NCBI RefSeq assembly: GCF_001640025.1
Contig: NC_031672.1
Span: 2,046,001-2,110,000 of the forward strand
Origin: Sugiyamaella lignohabitans
Taxonomy: Eukaryota > Ascomycota > Dipodascomycetes > Dipodascales > Trichomonascaceae
Reading direction: 5' to 3'
DNA: 64,000 nucleotides
Shown one piece after another: positions 51,582 through 61,801 of this stretch. The notes under the pieces were generated by a model. The model made no database searches. It saw only the letters and a list, made by a program, of their open reading frames with translations, and was not told the DNA's origin. Within the stretch, counting starts at the first letter, position 1, and every line of letters starts with the position of its first letter. A program made the translations under genes and the position numbers.

Positions 51582-54500
51582 TTAGCGTGATGCTATTTTT
51601 ATTGGAGCAAGCGACTCGTGCGGTGGAGTTGGTGGTTTAGCAGAACCCATCATTAAGCACTCTATCCACACGGCGTCTCCGTTGATTTTTTCAAGTTGAT
51701 ATTTGAGACCCTTGGTTTGTTCAAGATCAAAATAGCGAGAAAACGTCGACAGAATGTCTTCAAAGAGGTCGTCCGGCACTGGTGTATTAGCTAAGATCAT
51801 TTCTAGACTGTTGACGAGAGCAGTCAACAGACGAAGTTCGGGTGAGAACTTGAGGCTTCTCTTTTTTGATGCAAAGGGAGCCGTCAGACTTTTGAGTTTG
51901 GGCCATAGTGCTACTACACGTTTCGTCATGAAGTCACCAGCTTTTTCACAGGCAATTCCTATGCATTTCAGAGCCGCTTCGAGAACAAATGTGTCGGAGT
52001 CATCGAGCCGTGATGTGATGACAGGCCAGATCTTGTTCACCAGAGGCAGAAAATCTGTCTGACTAGAAGCCATTATCGTCATAGAAGAGGAGATAAGTTC
52101 TAGCAGATTGTATCTGAGGGTCGATGAGGTGTGAGTTAGATACCTGTCAGAGTAGTTGACTATGTGTTCAATAACTTTGTAGGTAGATTTGGGCACGATG
52201 GATGTCCATTCTTGTTGTAGCTTCTCGTCTGGGTTTTCAAGAGGTTTTGATTCTAAATCAGCATCTTCTTGCATATTATCTTGTGAGTCTTCCTTAAATC
52301 TGTTTTCGACTTCTGCTAATCGCTCAGAAAATGGCTTGTTATTATGACTATTGTCATCATCTTCATCGTCGCTATCCACTTCTAGTTGAGGTAATTCAGG
52401 TTTTCGAGAAAGTTCAGCCAACAATTCAGTCAAATTACTCAAATGAGGTGTTTGACTTACAATTGCTCCTGTGCTATCAAAAGTCACTTTACTCCCTTCT
52501 AGTAGGAGTGCTTCAGAATACCCCTTTTCGGTTTCTGCGACAAGTGCTTTGAAAACTGAAAAGATCCCTTCGGTTAATGTGGTGTAGCCATGATAATTAT
52601 CGAGAATGACAAACATTGTTGACACCAAGTCATCTAGATAAGGCGTAATTTTAGGACCCGCTAAGTTTATTAATGTGGTCAAAATCACTGTTGTTCTTGG
52701 TGATATATCTAGAGTGTTTAGTTTGATGGACATACCATCAACCAGATAATCAGCATTGTCGACAATTAAAGACTGGACAGTGTCGTATTCGCAGCTTTGT
52801 GTAATTTGAAGGATAGCACGCTGAGACTGGGCCACTATGAGTGGGTTTGAATGACCCAGCATTTCCACCAGCGGGTATAGTGTATCAACCAGTTCGTCAC
52901 GGAATCCCACTCCTAGAAATTCCGCTACTAATGCAATTCCCTGGAGTGACAGACAAACCATAGGGTCGGTCTCCTTATTAAATCGCACAGATGTAGCCTG
53001 TTGAACTAGTTCTCGACAGTAATATAACGCATCCAAAATAGTGCCTGCATCATCTGGTGATGCTGGAGTAGCTTCATCAGTAATAATCCACGAGTCGATT
53101 TCTTCAGCCTCTGCTTTGTTTGAAATGCATACACCTTTTAGAAGGTTCATTGTCATCCAGAAATAGGTTACTTTAAGCTCGGAACCAGGAGGTTCACTCT
53201 CTACTCTATCTAGTAAAGTACCCAATACTATGCTCCCATTACGGGATGAACCGATAGATGTCAGCACCTTAGACAGGTTCAATTGACTTTCTGAAGATAG
53301 CAGCGAGGTAATTCCAAAGTCTGCAAAGGAAAGTTGCCTCTTTGATGCTGAAATGCTATTTGTTTGTACGAGTTCTTTGGAATTTAGACTAAAACCGGTA
53401 ACTGGAAGAGGCTGTTTGGTGACTGGTTTTAAATTGACGACATCACCCACTGTCCTAATCAGCGAGTCACTTAAAACTGTTTCTGATGCTGTATCTTTTA
53501 GTAGTTCGAGTGACGTTTGAATTGCATTCAAGATTCTGATTGATTGTTGGTCATCGTGAGATACCAACAATCGTGAGAGTGATTCGACCCAGTTGAATGC
53601 TCGTTTCTCGAAAATGTTCTTTACGACAGAATAATTAGAAACATGGAATTTTAGTGCATTTTCAGCCTTAGTTCGAAGGTCTCCATCAGTGATGTTGTTG
53701 TTAGAAGATGCAAAGAAGACGATTGTGTCTAGAACAGTAGGCAGACAGTTGGATAAGGCTTGAGAGGAGCGTTCTAGGATGCTTAAACTTAAACGAAGTA
53801 TCGCGTTCTGAGGTTCTCGTTTGCTATGATTCCGGATAGTAATTATTGAGTCGAGCGCAAGCTTAACTTGCTCTCGAGATGCTTTAAGCCATGGTTTTGT
53901 TCTCACAACATTACCCATATTCGGCTCTATAGCGACAGGAGAAATAGACTGGGTTTCATCATCTGACACACTTACCACCTTGCTATCGCTGTCATCTAAT
54001 ATTCCTTCTAACTCAATATCATTCATCACACTCACAAGAATATCTGAAAGGAGATCAATACTGCTGGCAATTACAAGATAATTAGTGCGACCACCGAATT
54101 TCCCAGTAACCAATTTGACTATTCTTGACACAATTCCTGGAAGTACCAAAGATAACTCGTCACCTGAGCGTATTATTTGGAAAAGTAGTACGCCCATAGC
54201 TCTCAACGCTACTAATTGGAGTTCCACCAGCTCAAACCCATATTCCAAACAGTCTAGAAATACAGTGATATTATGTGCGAATGTAGGCATGGAAGCAAGC
54301 TTTCCGGAAGTCCCACCATCCCTATCAAGGCCATCAAGGCCATGCTGTAATCCATTCTGTGATGTATGGTACAGTAAAAACAAAGCTTCTAGAGCTTCAC
54401 ACCCAGCCTTCCAAAGCTCCTTGGGTTTTTGAAGAAACTCAGGGGTCGGCAGAGCATCGTGGCTGCCATCAATCATTGGTGGTGGCCCACTCATTAAGTA

Positions 54501-54935
54501 CAAACACACGGCATACAGCTGCTTCTGAGTACTTATTGGCAGTCCTACTGTCCAGCAATAAGTGAATAAAAACGTGAATATGTTGAGGATCGACTCACTA
54601 ATCCCATCACCAAGAACATCTTTACTAAGCAAATGGCTCAATGGATAGTATATGTAGTCGCCAATGACTTTATCACAGCTGTTTTTTTGATCCGTATTTA
54701 GCTTTTCTAGCACATTGACCAGATCTTTCAAAGCTAAAATCAGATCTGGATTATTGGGATTGAAATATTGTGGTGGAACCAACGCTAGCTTGGATATCGC
54801 TATGCATGGAAGTTTGATCTAACGGTTAATATCCATTCAAAAATTGATCTAAATTGATTTCAAAAAAAACATAAATGTACTTACCTTGTCGAAGACCTGC
54901 TTCTTAATTGGCGCATCGCTTTCCAATGCCGCCAT
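51582..54935 (-). CDS. TTI1: Tti1-like HEAT-repeat protein of the TTT (Tel2-Tti1-Tti2) complex, one intron
   Basis: Tti1 acts with Tel2 and Tti2 and with Hsp90 to stabilise PIKK kinases (Tor, Mec1, Tel1, Tra1). Exon 1 (54885-54935) encodes MAALESDAPIKKQVFDK. A 66-bp intron (54819-54884, donor GTAAGT, TTAAC branch, acceptor GTTAG) leads to exon 2 (51582-54818), which continues IKLPCIAISKLALVPPQYF, the N-terminal family signature. The 1095-residue product is predicted all-helical with HEAT-like repeats and an acidic loop (EVDSDDEDDDNSHNN). The identification rests on the N-terminal motif, size and the late SDRYLTHTSSTLRYNLLELI segment, and is fairly but not fully certain. No foldback elements are present in this gene. 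Confidence 0.75.
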
Positions 54936-55398
54936 GCTCCACTCACCAATTGGCCTGGATATATATATCACTCAACTAGAATAATGTCTTATCCAGAACT
55001 CTTGAGATCCACTGCGACATGAAATGTCAAAGTTCACCCTTGCCCTTATCTTATCACTAACCTAGGGGGAGGAGCTATTCTTCCGTTTTTCTCATATTTT
55101 TGCTTTGAAAAGTTCAATTGATCTTAATATTTTGAAATATTCAATAAGAAGATCGCCTGTGGATTACGGTGTCATGAAATTACGTCAAACACACAGTCTA
55201 AGCCCTGCCAGACAGTATGACTATTTCACGATTATTCTGCTAGTAACCGAAGAAAACCTATTTTTCGAATCATCTCCATTATCAACTACAAAAGAATGGA
55301 GAACAACTCAAAATCGAGCCTAGCCAATGCCAATTACCTTTATTTTTTTTTCGTTACAATAGTTGTGTTAAATATATATAGAGACATAAAGAGAGAAA
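54936..55398. other. Intergenic, TTI1 promoter
   Basis: About 460 AT-rich bp between the TTI1 ATG and the TOA1 stop, both on the minus strand. Nothing else is seen. Confidence 0.55.
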
Positions 55399-56076
55399 TC
55401 ACCACTCGGATTCGCCAGATCCTCTTGAAAATACATAATCTTTGCCGTTAATGTTGGCCACTCCATCCTTGAGCACGTATTTCCACTTGTTTTTCACTCT
55501 CTGTACCTTGTCATAAAGACAGAGCATAATCATTCCCCCGTCGTCATCTTCATCTTCGGCAGCAGAGTTCAACCCGTCATCCGAATCGTCTAAATCTGAG
55601 TTGATTCCATCAGGGTCACTATCTCCAAGACCATCGTCATCTCCTGGCCCATCGGCTTGGGTTATATGGCCTCCTCCAGGAAGAACTAACCCACCGCCAT
55701 TTGGCCGTGGCAAGTCATTGGACCGTATCCTTGCGTCGACATTAGACGATGTTGGCAGCATAATTCCAGGAGGCGCTGTGGTTGTTGGTTGTGAGGGTTC
55801 TATTTTGACTCGTACTGGATTATTTGCTGCTGGTACTGTTGGCTGAGGGGGGATTTCCAGCGCTGGCTCGGCAATAGGCAATGGTGGTAAAACCTCTTCT
55901 TCAATATCCCAAGGCAGTTTAGCCACGCCAAACGAGCTCAACCGCTGTTGCCAGATGTCCTTGAGTTCCATCAGAGTAGCTTCATCGATGCCCGAGTCTT
56001 CAAAATCCGGACGAGAATCGGCCACAACGCCCTCGATCACCTCGGCATATAACTTTCCCACGATGTCGTTCGACAT
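55399..56076 (-). CDS. TOA1: TFIIA large subunit (Toa1)
   Basis: General transcription factor subunit that stabilises TBP on TATA DNA together with Toa2. The 225-residue protein has the standard layout. The N-terminal four-helix-bundle segment is SNDIVGKLYAEVIEGVVADS...LKDIWQQRLSSFG (1-58). A Pro-rich linker and an acidic stretch (GDSDPDGINSDLDDSDDG) follow. The C-terminal beta-barrel half is MIMLCLYDKVQRVKNKWKYV...VFSRGSGESEW. The ATG at 56076 and the full C-terminus agree with the family; no intron is required. Confidence 0.95.
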   Translation of the reverse strand: MSNDIVGKLYAEVIEGVVADSRPDFEDSGIDEATLMELKDIWQQRLSSFGVAKLPWDIEEEVLPPLPIAEPALEIPPQPTVPAANNPVRVKIEPSQPTTTAPPGIMLPTSSNVDARIRSNDLPRPNGGGLVLPGGGHITQADGPGDDDGLGDSDPDGINSDLDDSDDGLNSAAEDEDDDGGMIMLCLYDKVQRVKNKWKYVLKDGVANINGKDYVFSRGSGESEW

Positions 56077-56139
56077 TCTGTAAAATGCAAATGTCTGTTT
56101 GTTGCTGTGTCTGTGTCTGTTTCGAAGTTACAGATATCT

Positions 56140-56210
56140 GTTGATACTCAATACTCGATATTCGATTTTCTCCTGATTCGATACTCGATTCTCGATACTC
56201 TGTTGTAACT
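56140..56210. repeat. Imperfect short tandem repeat upstream of TOA1
   Basis: Degenerate ATACTCGAT / ATTCTCGAT / ATTCGATTT units lie end to end about 65-130 bp upstream of the TOA1 ATG. Confidence 0.65.
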
Positions 56211-57578
56211 ATCGTACGTTACTTTCGATAGCCTGCCTGTTGCTAGCCCGTTCGTGTGTTTTTTCCCCCGAAACGAAAGCCCTAGTAACAAGTGAATAAT
56301 TTTAATAATAAATATGAGATGTGAGAAAAGACCGCCACACTCTCGTTTTCCGTTCTATTTTATGATTTTGGAGCGATATTATGATTTATGTCAGCCAACT
56401 TCGTATGTGCTTATTAATCGCAATTCGGCCGTCACCAGATCGAACCTTCCTGATACTTCTAAAGTCTCCTGCAAACAAGTCCCTCCTGAACAACTTTCCG
56501 ATGTAACTGCCGTCTGGTCGACCTTTTAATTCCAGAACTAGGGTGCTCTGAGTTACTAATCGCTTCTCTCCAGTCACTGGTAGGCGGGAAAGTTCAGTTC
56601 ACGAGCTATTACTTCAAACCCTATCCGTGCGGCATGCGGCGCATTTCCTGCGGCTCGCATCCTACCTCCCACCGAACGGTACCAGTCGAAACCGACTGGA
56701 ATCTGTCTATAAACGAGTCGAATAAACGGTATCGGGCGATGGTGGGGGTACCACCGGCGGCTGGGGCTCCTCCCCAGACTCTGGTTGCTCCTATCGCTTC
56801 GCTTGAGTCGATTTCGTCCACGATCCTAGCAAAATCTCCTGCGAAGCAGGAGCCACGGGGTCTGGGGCAGAGCCCCAGCCGCCGGAGGCATGTGCCCCCT
56901 CCCAGAAAATGCCCGTGCTCACCAGGAGTCGATGGAGTTGAGTGTGCGATCTCCCGCAGACTGATCATCGCGCCGTCCCTGCATGGTCGGTCGTGGGCAT
57001 TGTGATCCCTTTTATATGCCGCGGTGGTGGGTGGGTTTCAAGGGATTAGTGGGTTTTGTGGGATATATTGGGCCGGTGAGACAGGTGTTAAGGTATTTAT
57101 ATGGTGGTGCTGAACGCAGGTTGAAGCAAGAGGTTTCAGGGGTAACCCAGCTGCAGTCGGTGTTTTCGAATTTCCTCATTTAATCGTGCATTACCCCTAG
57201 ATCGAGGTGGTGAAATAAATAAATTAATTGGCAACTGGTCAAATGCATGCTTATATTAGCAGTAAGCCCGGATAATTTTTGGCTGGTATTATCAGATCTG
57301 GCTCGTGGTGTTTAAATTTTTTTTTTTTTGCTTCGTAGGTAACTCGAGCAATTGACGTTGATGGATAGTCTAATCAAGGTTTAAGTACTCTTTACAAGGT
57401 TTTGATTCAGGGTTGTATTTCTTTTAGGTTTAATCTCTCGTGTGGTAGATCCACCCATTTGAAAGATATTGTTGGCTCATCTGAGACTTCTGAGAGACTG
57501 TCCGGTATTTTTTGTCTGATTCAAGGCTTCTGGTTATTTGCAGGTTGATTAATATTCGCTAGGGCCATTTTTCAGACA
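56211..57578. other. Intergenic between TOA1 and the unknown membrane protein gene
   Basis: Divergent promoters, one foldback element (56749-56890) and T-rich tracts before 57579. ORFs here are short and mostly arise from the element. Confidence 0.5.
56749..56890. repeat. Foldback element, paired arms (B/A), left end decayed
   Basis: Left arm starts TACCACCGGCGG (changed TGCCTCC) with GGGGCTCCTCCCC; core TTTCGTCCACGATCCTAGCA; right arm type A hairpin and GCCGCCGGAGGCA. Confidence 0.88.
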
Positions 57579-58775
57579 ATGTCTCATTCTGGCAGCGATT
57601 CAGTGGGCTCATCACACTCTACTACTGGTACTGGTGTTATTACCGGTGCTAGTGCTGGTATTAGTACTTCGGGTGTGTCGTCTCTGGTATACATTTCTCT
57701 GCTACAAGTGGTATCAATACTGGTTCTGTTGGCTTTTTATGTGTGTGTTTACTCTAAAGAAGTGGGCAATAAGAGAATTGAGGTGTCTCCAGCATCAAAA
57801 TCTCCTACTAAAGTCAAATATCTCAGACGACCTGTCTATACTCGAAGGTCAGTACCCTCGTCTCCATCTAAAAAACGTCAGGATGGAAAAAAGTCAGTCG
57901 ACCTGACGCCAATTGCATTTAATCAGGATATGTTTTTCACCCAGTCAAGCTCTCGAGATGTGTTACTGGAGTCGGCAAACTCTTTCGTCCACTCGGTATA
58001 TAACGAGAGCTGCAGAGAGATGAACCAGCTGTCATACGCTTCATTCACAGACGAAGGTGAATATAAAACCGATTTACACACTATTGAGGCTACTATCGAT
58101 GAATACTGGTCCAATGACGACAATGTCTCAAGTGCAAAACAAACTTCTAATCTAAATCCCAGCAACAGCACTCTTACAGCTCTCACTCTAGTAAGACTAA
58201 CGACCCTGTCTCGGTCGTTCTCTTCAGACACTCATCGACTGTTTTCACCCTGTTCATATATTGATCTGTGTCACAAGATTCTATCCAAAGACTCGTTTCT
58301 ATCAATGATAGAGTCGGCCCATCTCCCTTCAACAGACTCGAATCTAGCAGTCACCCTGGTCTGTCTCCAACTGATTCGATGTCTAGCATTTCATTATCCA
58401 CAAGATTTCGAGTCTCAACTCGCTACACAAATTCTTCCCCGCCTTTTCAGATCGTTAAACCACGACTCGTCAGCCCAACACTGGTCGACAATCGAGACCA
58501 CCATCATCCTCATCACCATTCAACTGCGGACAGAATTCGACTTTGTCCTCGACCTGTTCAAACGGACCCTCTTCAACGACGACCTATCAATTAACTCACG
58601 CCGATTCCTCGCCAGCACCGCATTCTACTCCTTCCTGGCCTCCAACATTCTCACCCTCTCGCGCGACCAGATCGAAAACACCCGCCAAATTGTCGACGCC
58701 GGCACCTCGTCGCCCCACTCTGCATCCTCCTTCCAGCTCTCTCACCAGCTCCTCCACTACACCAGTGTACTCTAA
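57579..58775 (+). CDS. Unrecognised protein with one N-terminal membrane segment
   Basis: A 398-residue intronless ORF with a good ATG (MSHSGSDSVGSSHSTTGTGV). A Ser/Thr/Gly-rich N-terminus precedes one strong membrane segment (LVYISLLQVVSILVLLAFYVCVY, about 36-58). A basic Ser/Pro-rich patch (KSPTKVKYLRRPVYTRRSVPSSPSKKR) follows. The C-terminal ~280 residues look mainly helical, with leucine-rich stretches such as LAVTLVCLQLIRCLAFHYPQDFESQL and IETTIILITIQLRTEFDFVLDLF. That suggests an ER or plasma-membrane anchored protein with a cytosolic helical domain. I recognise no family. A foldback element starts 26 nt after the stop. Confidence 0.7.
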   Translation: MSHSGSDSVGSSHSTTGTGVITGASAGISTSGVSSLVYISLLQVVSILVLLAFYVCVYSKEVGNKRIEVSPASKSPTKVKYLRRPVYTRRSVPSSPSKKRQDGKKSVDLTPIAFNQDMFFTQSSSRDVLLESANSFVHSVYNESCREMNQLSYASFTDEGEYKTDLHTIEATIDEYWSNDDNVSSAKQTSNLNPSNSTLTALTLVRLTTLSRSFSSDTHRLFSPCSYIDLCHKILSKDSFLSMIESAHLPSTDSNLAVTLVCLQLIRCLAFHYPQDFESQLATQILPRLFRSLNHDSSAQHWSTIETTIILITIQLRTEFDFVLDLFKRTLFNDDLSINSRRFLASTAFYSFLASNILTLSRDQIENTRQIVDAGTSSPHSASSFQLSHQLLHYTSVL

Positions 58776-58801
58776 TTGCGTTCTTCTCCTACTTCCCTCG
58801 C

Positions 58802-58981
58802 TGCCTCCGGCGGCTGGGGCTCTGCCCCAGACCCCGTGGCTCCTCTCGCTGCGCTCGAGTCGGGCGTGGGGGTCGCCAGCGGTTCATGGAACGCCAGAGC
58901 AGCCAGGGCACCCCGAATCCCGACTCGAGCGCAGCGAGAGGAGCTACGGGGTCTGGGGCGGAGCCCCAGCCGCCGGAGGCA
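58802..58981. repeat. Foldback element, paired arms (B/B)
   Basis: Two type B arms around a core of about 55 nt unlike the A/B core. It lies between two convergent genes, 26 nt after one stop and 87 nt beyond the FET3 stop. Confidence 0.93.
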
Positions 58982-59068
58982 GGCCCGTCACAGAGTCGTT
59001 GCAATTAATCATATTATTTATACATGAAAGCATAAGAGAGAAGGCATAAAAACATTAATTTCATTTTG

Positions 59069-60928
59069 TTAGTCGTCGCGGCCGCCGTGATTGGACACAT
59101 CATCGGGGTCGATGGGCTCGTGCTCGATGCCGGCGTCGTCAGCAATATGCTCGAGCATTCTGACCTCGGACAGCGACAGGTCACTGAGTCCGTACCACAC
59201 AATGGCGCCCATGCCGAGGAAGGCACTGATACACGAGAACACGAGGGCCACGATACCTCTGGCGGTGAATCCGTTGGGCAGGTCGGGCACTTGCTTGTTC
59301 TGGCCAGACAGGTCAAAGAAATCGATCGAGTTGCCAGCTGCGTTACCCTTGGATGACACGTTGACTTTGTCACAGACGGCGTAGTGGTCGTCGGGGATTT
59401 GAAGCGTCTGTTGAAGTTGAACAGGAGCCTCAACAAGAACCAGAGCAAGACCCTGGAACAAATGCCACTCAATGTGACAGTGGAAAAGCCACACACCGGG
59501 GTTGTTGGCGGCGAATCGAATGACAAAGTTACCGTTGGGGTGGGCAACCAAAACGTCTCTTCTGATAGGAGGATCGTTGAAATCAGTGTGGTTGTTAGGG
59601 TCGAAAGGAGTGAAGTCGTCGTATTCGGGAGATCGGGACAAAACTTGGAAAGTGTGTCCGTGCAAGTGGAAGGGGTGAGAACCACCGTCATTATTGTTAA
59701 CAACAAGTTGCACAACCTCATTGTGCTTAAGAACAAAAGTATGGGTAAAATCTCCGTAAATAGCATCGTCCTCAACAACAGACTCGTTGGCAGACATGAC
59801 AGTGAACAAAGTAGGAACCTTGGGAGCGGTGTAGGTGATGTTGTTGAAGAAAGCATAGTTAATACCGTTGAGCAAGTTGTTCATCGACACATTAACAGTA
59901 ATCTCGTAATCGGGGTCAGGAAGAAGCTCCTGGTGATCATAGGGGATCAAAGTAGAATCGTCGAAGGCATCGAGATCGTCTGAAGTATCAACAGTGATGT
60001 TGGCCTCATTGAAAGGAGCCTTCGAGTCGTACTCAAGCCAATTGGTATGGTTCAAAGTAAGATTAGGAGGAATGGTATCCAACAAATCAGAGTCGGCAAC
60101 AGTGACAATGGCATAGTTGGTATCAGTAGTGTCCTTAGTAGTGAACAAGACAGTGTATCTCTGAGCAACGTGCACATAAAGAATATCAGCAGGAGTGGGT
60201 TCAGTGTAAACACCATCAACCTCGACAATAGTCATGTTGTGGCCCTCAATGTAAAAGTATTGAGCAACAAAAGCACCAATGTTGATGATTCTCAACATAT
60301 AAGTGGTATTGGGCTTAACAGGGATCTTGGAGTTTTGAGTATCATTGAACAAAAACGAGTCGGGAATAGGCTCGGCTCCAGAAGGATTATACAAAGACAA
60401 GAAACTAGGGTCGATGCTCTCAATAGTCTCATGGTACCAATCAGACAAGGTAACAAAGATATCTTCATCATAGTCAAAGGGGAAAGTCTTATCATGAACA
60501 ATAAGAGCTTGACGGTAACCATCGGGATATTGCGAATCGACGTGAGAGTGGTACCAGTAAGTACCGTTTTGATCCACAGTGAAGTTATAAGTGATGTCTC
60601 CACCAGGAGCAACAGGACATTGAGTGACCATGACAGGACCGTCCATCTCAGTACTTCCGTTCTGGAAGATACCGTGGAAATGGATCGAGGCATTACGATC
60701 AGGCAATCCATTGTGCATATTCACGATAATACGGTCACCCTTGTCAACTTCAATGACAGGCAATGGCCATTGGCCATTGATACCAACCACCTGACGTTCA
60801 TGAAGACCATCGGGGTTGGCATTGACCCATGTAACGTTGAAATCATAGGTGCGGACTGCTGCGCTAACCGACGAAACAAGCAGCGACAAACCTGCTGTCA
60901 GCAAAGGCAAAGCAGAGCTGGCTTTCAT
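59069..60928 (-). CDS. FET3: Multicopper ferroxidase Fet3
   Basis: Plasma-membrane ferroxidase that oxidises Fe2+ for uptake by the permease Ftr1. The ATG at 60928 gives the signal peptide MKASSALPLLTAGLSLLVSS, cleaved near VSAAV. The cupredoxin domains carry the four copper motifs in order: HFHG (about 83), WYHSH (about 125), HPFHLHGHTF (about 415) and HCHIEWH (about 483), the last two forming the type 1 and trinuclear sites. There are many N-glycosylation sequons. One membrane segment near the C-terminus (ARGIVALVFSCISAFLGMGAIVWYGL) is followed by an acidic cytosolic tail. Length is 619 residues against 636 in S. cerevisiae. Codon choice is biased towards highly expressed codons. No FTR1 is present in the window. 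Confidence 0.96.
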   Translation of the reverse strand: MKASSALPLLTAGLSLLVSSVSAAVRTYDFNVTWVNANPDGLHERQVVGINGQWPLPVIEVDKGDRIIVNMHNGLPDRNASIHFHGIFQNGSTEMDGPVMVTQCPVAPGGDITYNFTVDQNGTYWYHSHVDSQYPDGYRQALIVHDKTFPFDYDEDIFVTLSDWYHETIESIDPSFLSLYNPSGAEPIPDSFLFNDTQNSKIPVKPNTTYMLRIINIGAFVAQYFYIEGHNMTIVEVDGVYTEPTPADILYVHVAQRYTVLFTTKDTTDTNYAIVTVADSDLLDTIPPNLTLNHTNWLEYDSKAPFNEANITVDTSDDLDAFDDSTLIPYDHQELLPDPDYEITVNVSMNNLLNGINYAFFNNITYTAPKVPTLFTVMSANESVVEDDAIYGDFTHTFVLKHNEVVQLVVNNNDGGSHPFHLHGHTFQVLSRSPEYDDFTPFDPNNHTDFNDPPIRRDVLVAHPNGNFVIRFAANNPGVWLFHCHIEWHLFQGLALVLVEAPVQLQQTLQIPDDHYAVCDKVNVSSKGNAAGNSIDFFDLSGQNKQVPDLPNGFTARGIVALVFSCISAFLGMGAIVWYGLSDLSLSEVRMLEHIADDAGIEHEPIDPDDVSNHGGRDD

Positions 60929-60957
60929 TGTGGATCTGAATGATGACGTTGAATGAT

Positions 60958-61082
60958 TATTCAAAATCAATAAACGAGATTCGAAAATCAAAAATCAAAA
61001 TCAAAAAATCAAAATTTGGAAACGATTGAAATCAAGCGATAATTAACTCAAAAACAATCGAAATCAAGCAACAAACAACTCG
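60958..61082. repeat. AAAATC-rich and GAAATCAAGC direct repeats upstream of FET3
   Basis: Runs of AAAATC/AAATCAAA occupy 60958-61015. They are followed by two copies of an AATCGAAATCAAGC-like unit (near 61023 and 61054), each leading into an AACTC. They lie in the FET3 leader or proximal promoter. Confidence 0.65.
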
Positions 61083-61143
61083 AGAACTTGTCACTTGTAT
61101 GCTAAATATCCAAAAGAGTCGAGATATCTGACCACTACTGTGC

Positions 61144-61152
61144 TATATATAA
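61144..61152 (-). promoter_or_regulatory. Candidate TATA box of FET3
   Basis: TATATATAA (near-palindromic) about 215 nt upstream of the FET3 ATG; the only strong TATA-like sequence in that region. Confidence 0.45.
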
Positions 61153-61662
61153 ACTGTTCGACGATATTCGACAGTTTAACAACAGTGAAGATAAGTAAAA
61201 AAGACGCTCAGCAAGACCCAGATGCGAAAAAGATTAGCGAGGCTCGACCAGCGAAGGTGTAGAAATCAGCCTTTTAACGAAGTTCAAAAAAAGTGCCGAA
61301 ATCAACAACCAGGAAATTTTTGCAGCCACGAAAAACAAGGCAATGGACGAGGTAGATATATAGTTTCCTATCCAGTCAAAGTGCGATAGGGGTTGGAGGA
61401 TACAGGTCAGGCTTCGCAACAGGAAAAGGGCCGAAACAGAAATAAAATAAATTATCGACCTTAGTTCTGTTCTGGGTGCTGTATGTTAGGTTACAGCGAT
61501 GTGCATGCAGATAAAATTTCCACATCTTCCCCTCGCCCCAGTGCACCACCCTTGTGTTTTCTTTTTCCAATATTTCCCGAAACGGCAATGCACGAAGTTA
61601 TCCGATTGACCAACGGGACAGCACGGGTGCCCCTCGGTGGGCACTTGGGGGTTGCGGGGGTG

Positions 61663-61801
61663 TGCCTCCGGCGGCTGGGGCTCTGCCCCAGACCCCGTGG
61701 CTCCTGCTTCGCAGGAGATGACTGGGATCGTGGACGCAATCGACTCGAGCGAAGCGAGAGGAGCCACGGGGTCTGGGGCAGAGCCCCAGCCGCCGGAGGC
61801 A
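61663..61801. repeat. Foldback element, paired arms (A/B) with extended flanking palindrome
   Basis: Consensus A/B copy with core GATGACTGGGATCGTGGACG. The palindrome continues beyond the usual ends: GTTGCGGGGGTG precedes the left arm and CACCCCCAAC follows the right arm. Confidence 0.95.

Noticed and set aside
61035..61195. GATAA motifs upstream of FET3 as iron-responsive GATA-factor sites
   Set aside because: Two short AT-rich matches are expected by chance; no full ATCWGATAA-type site is present.
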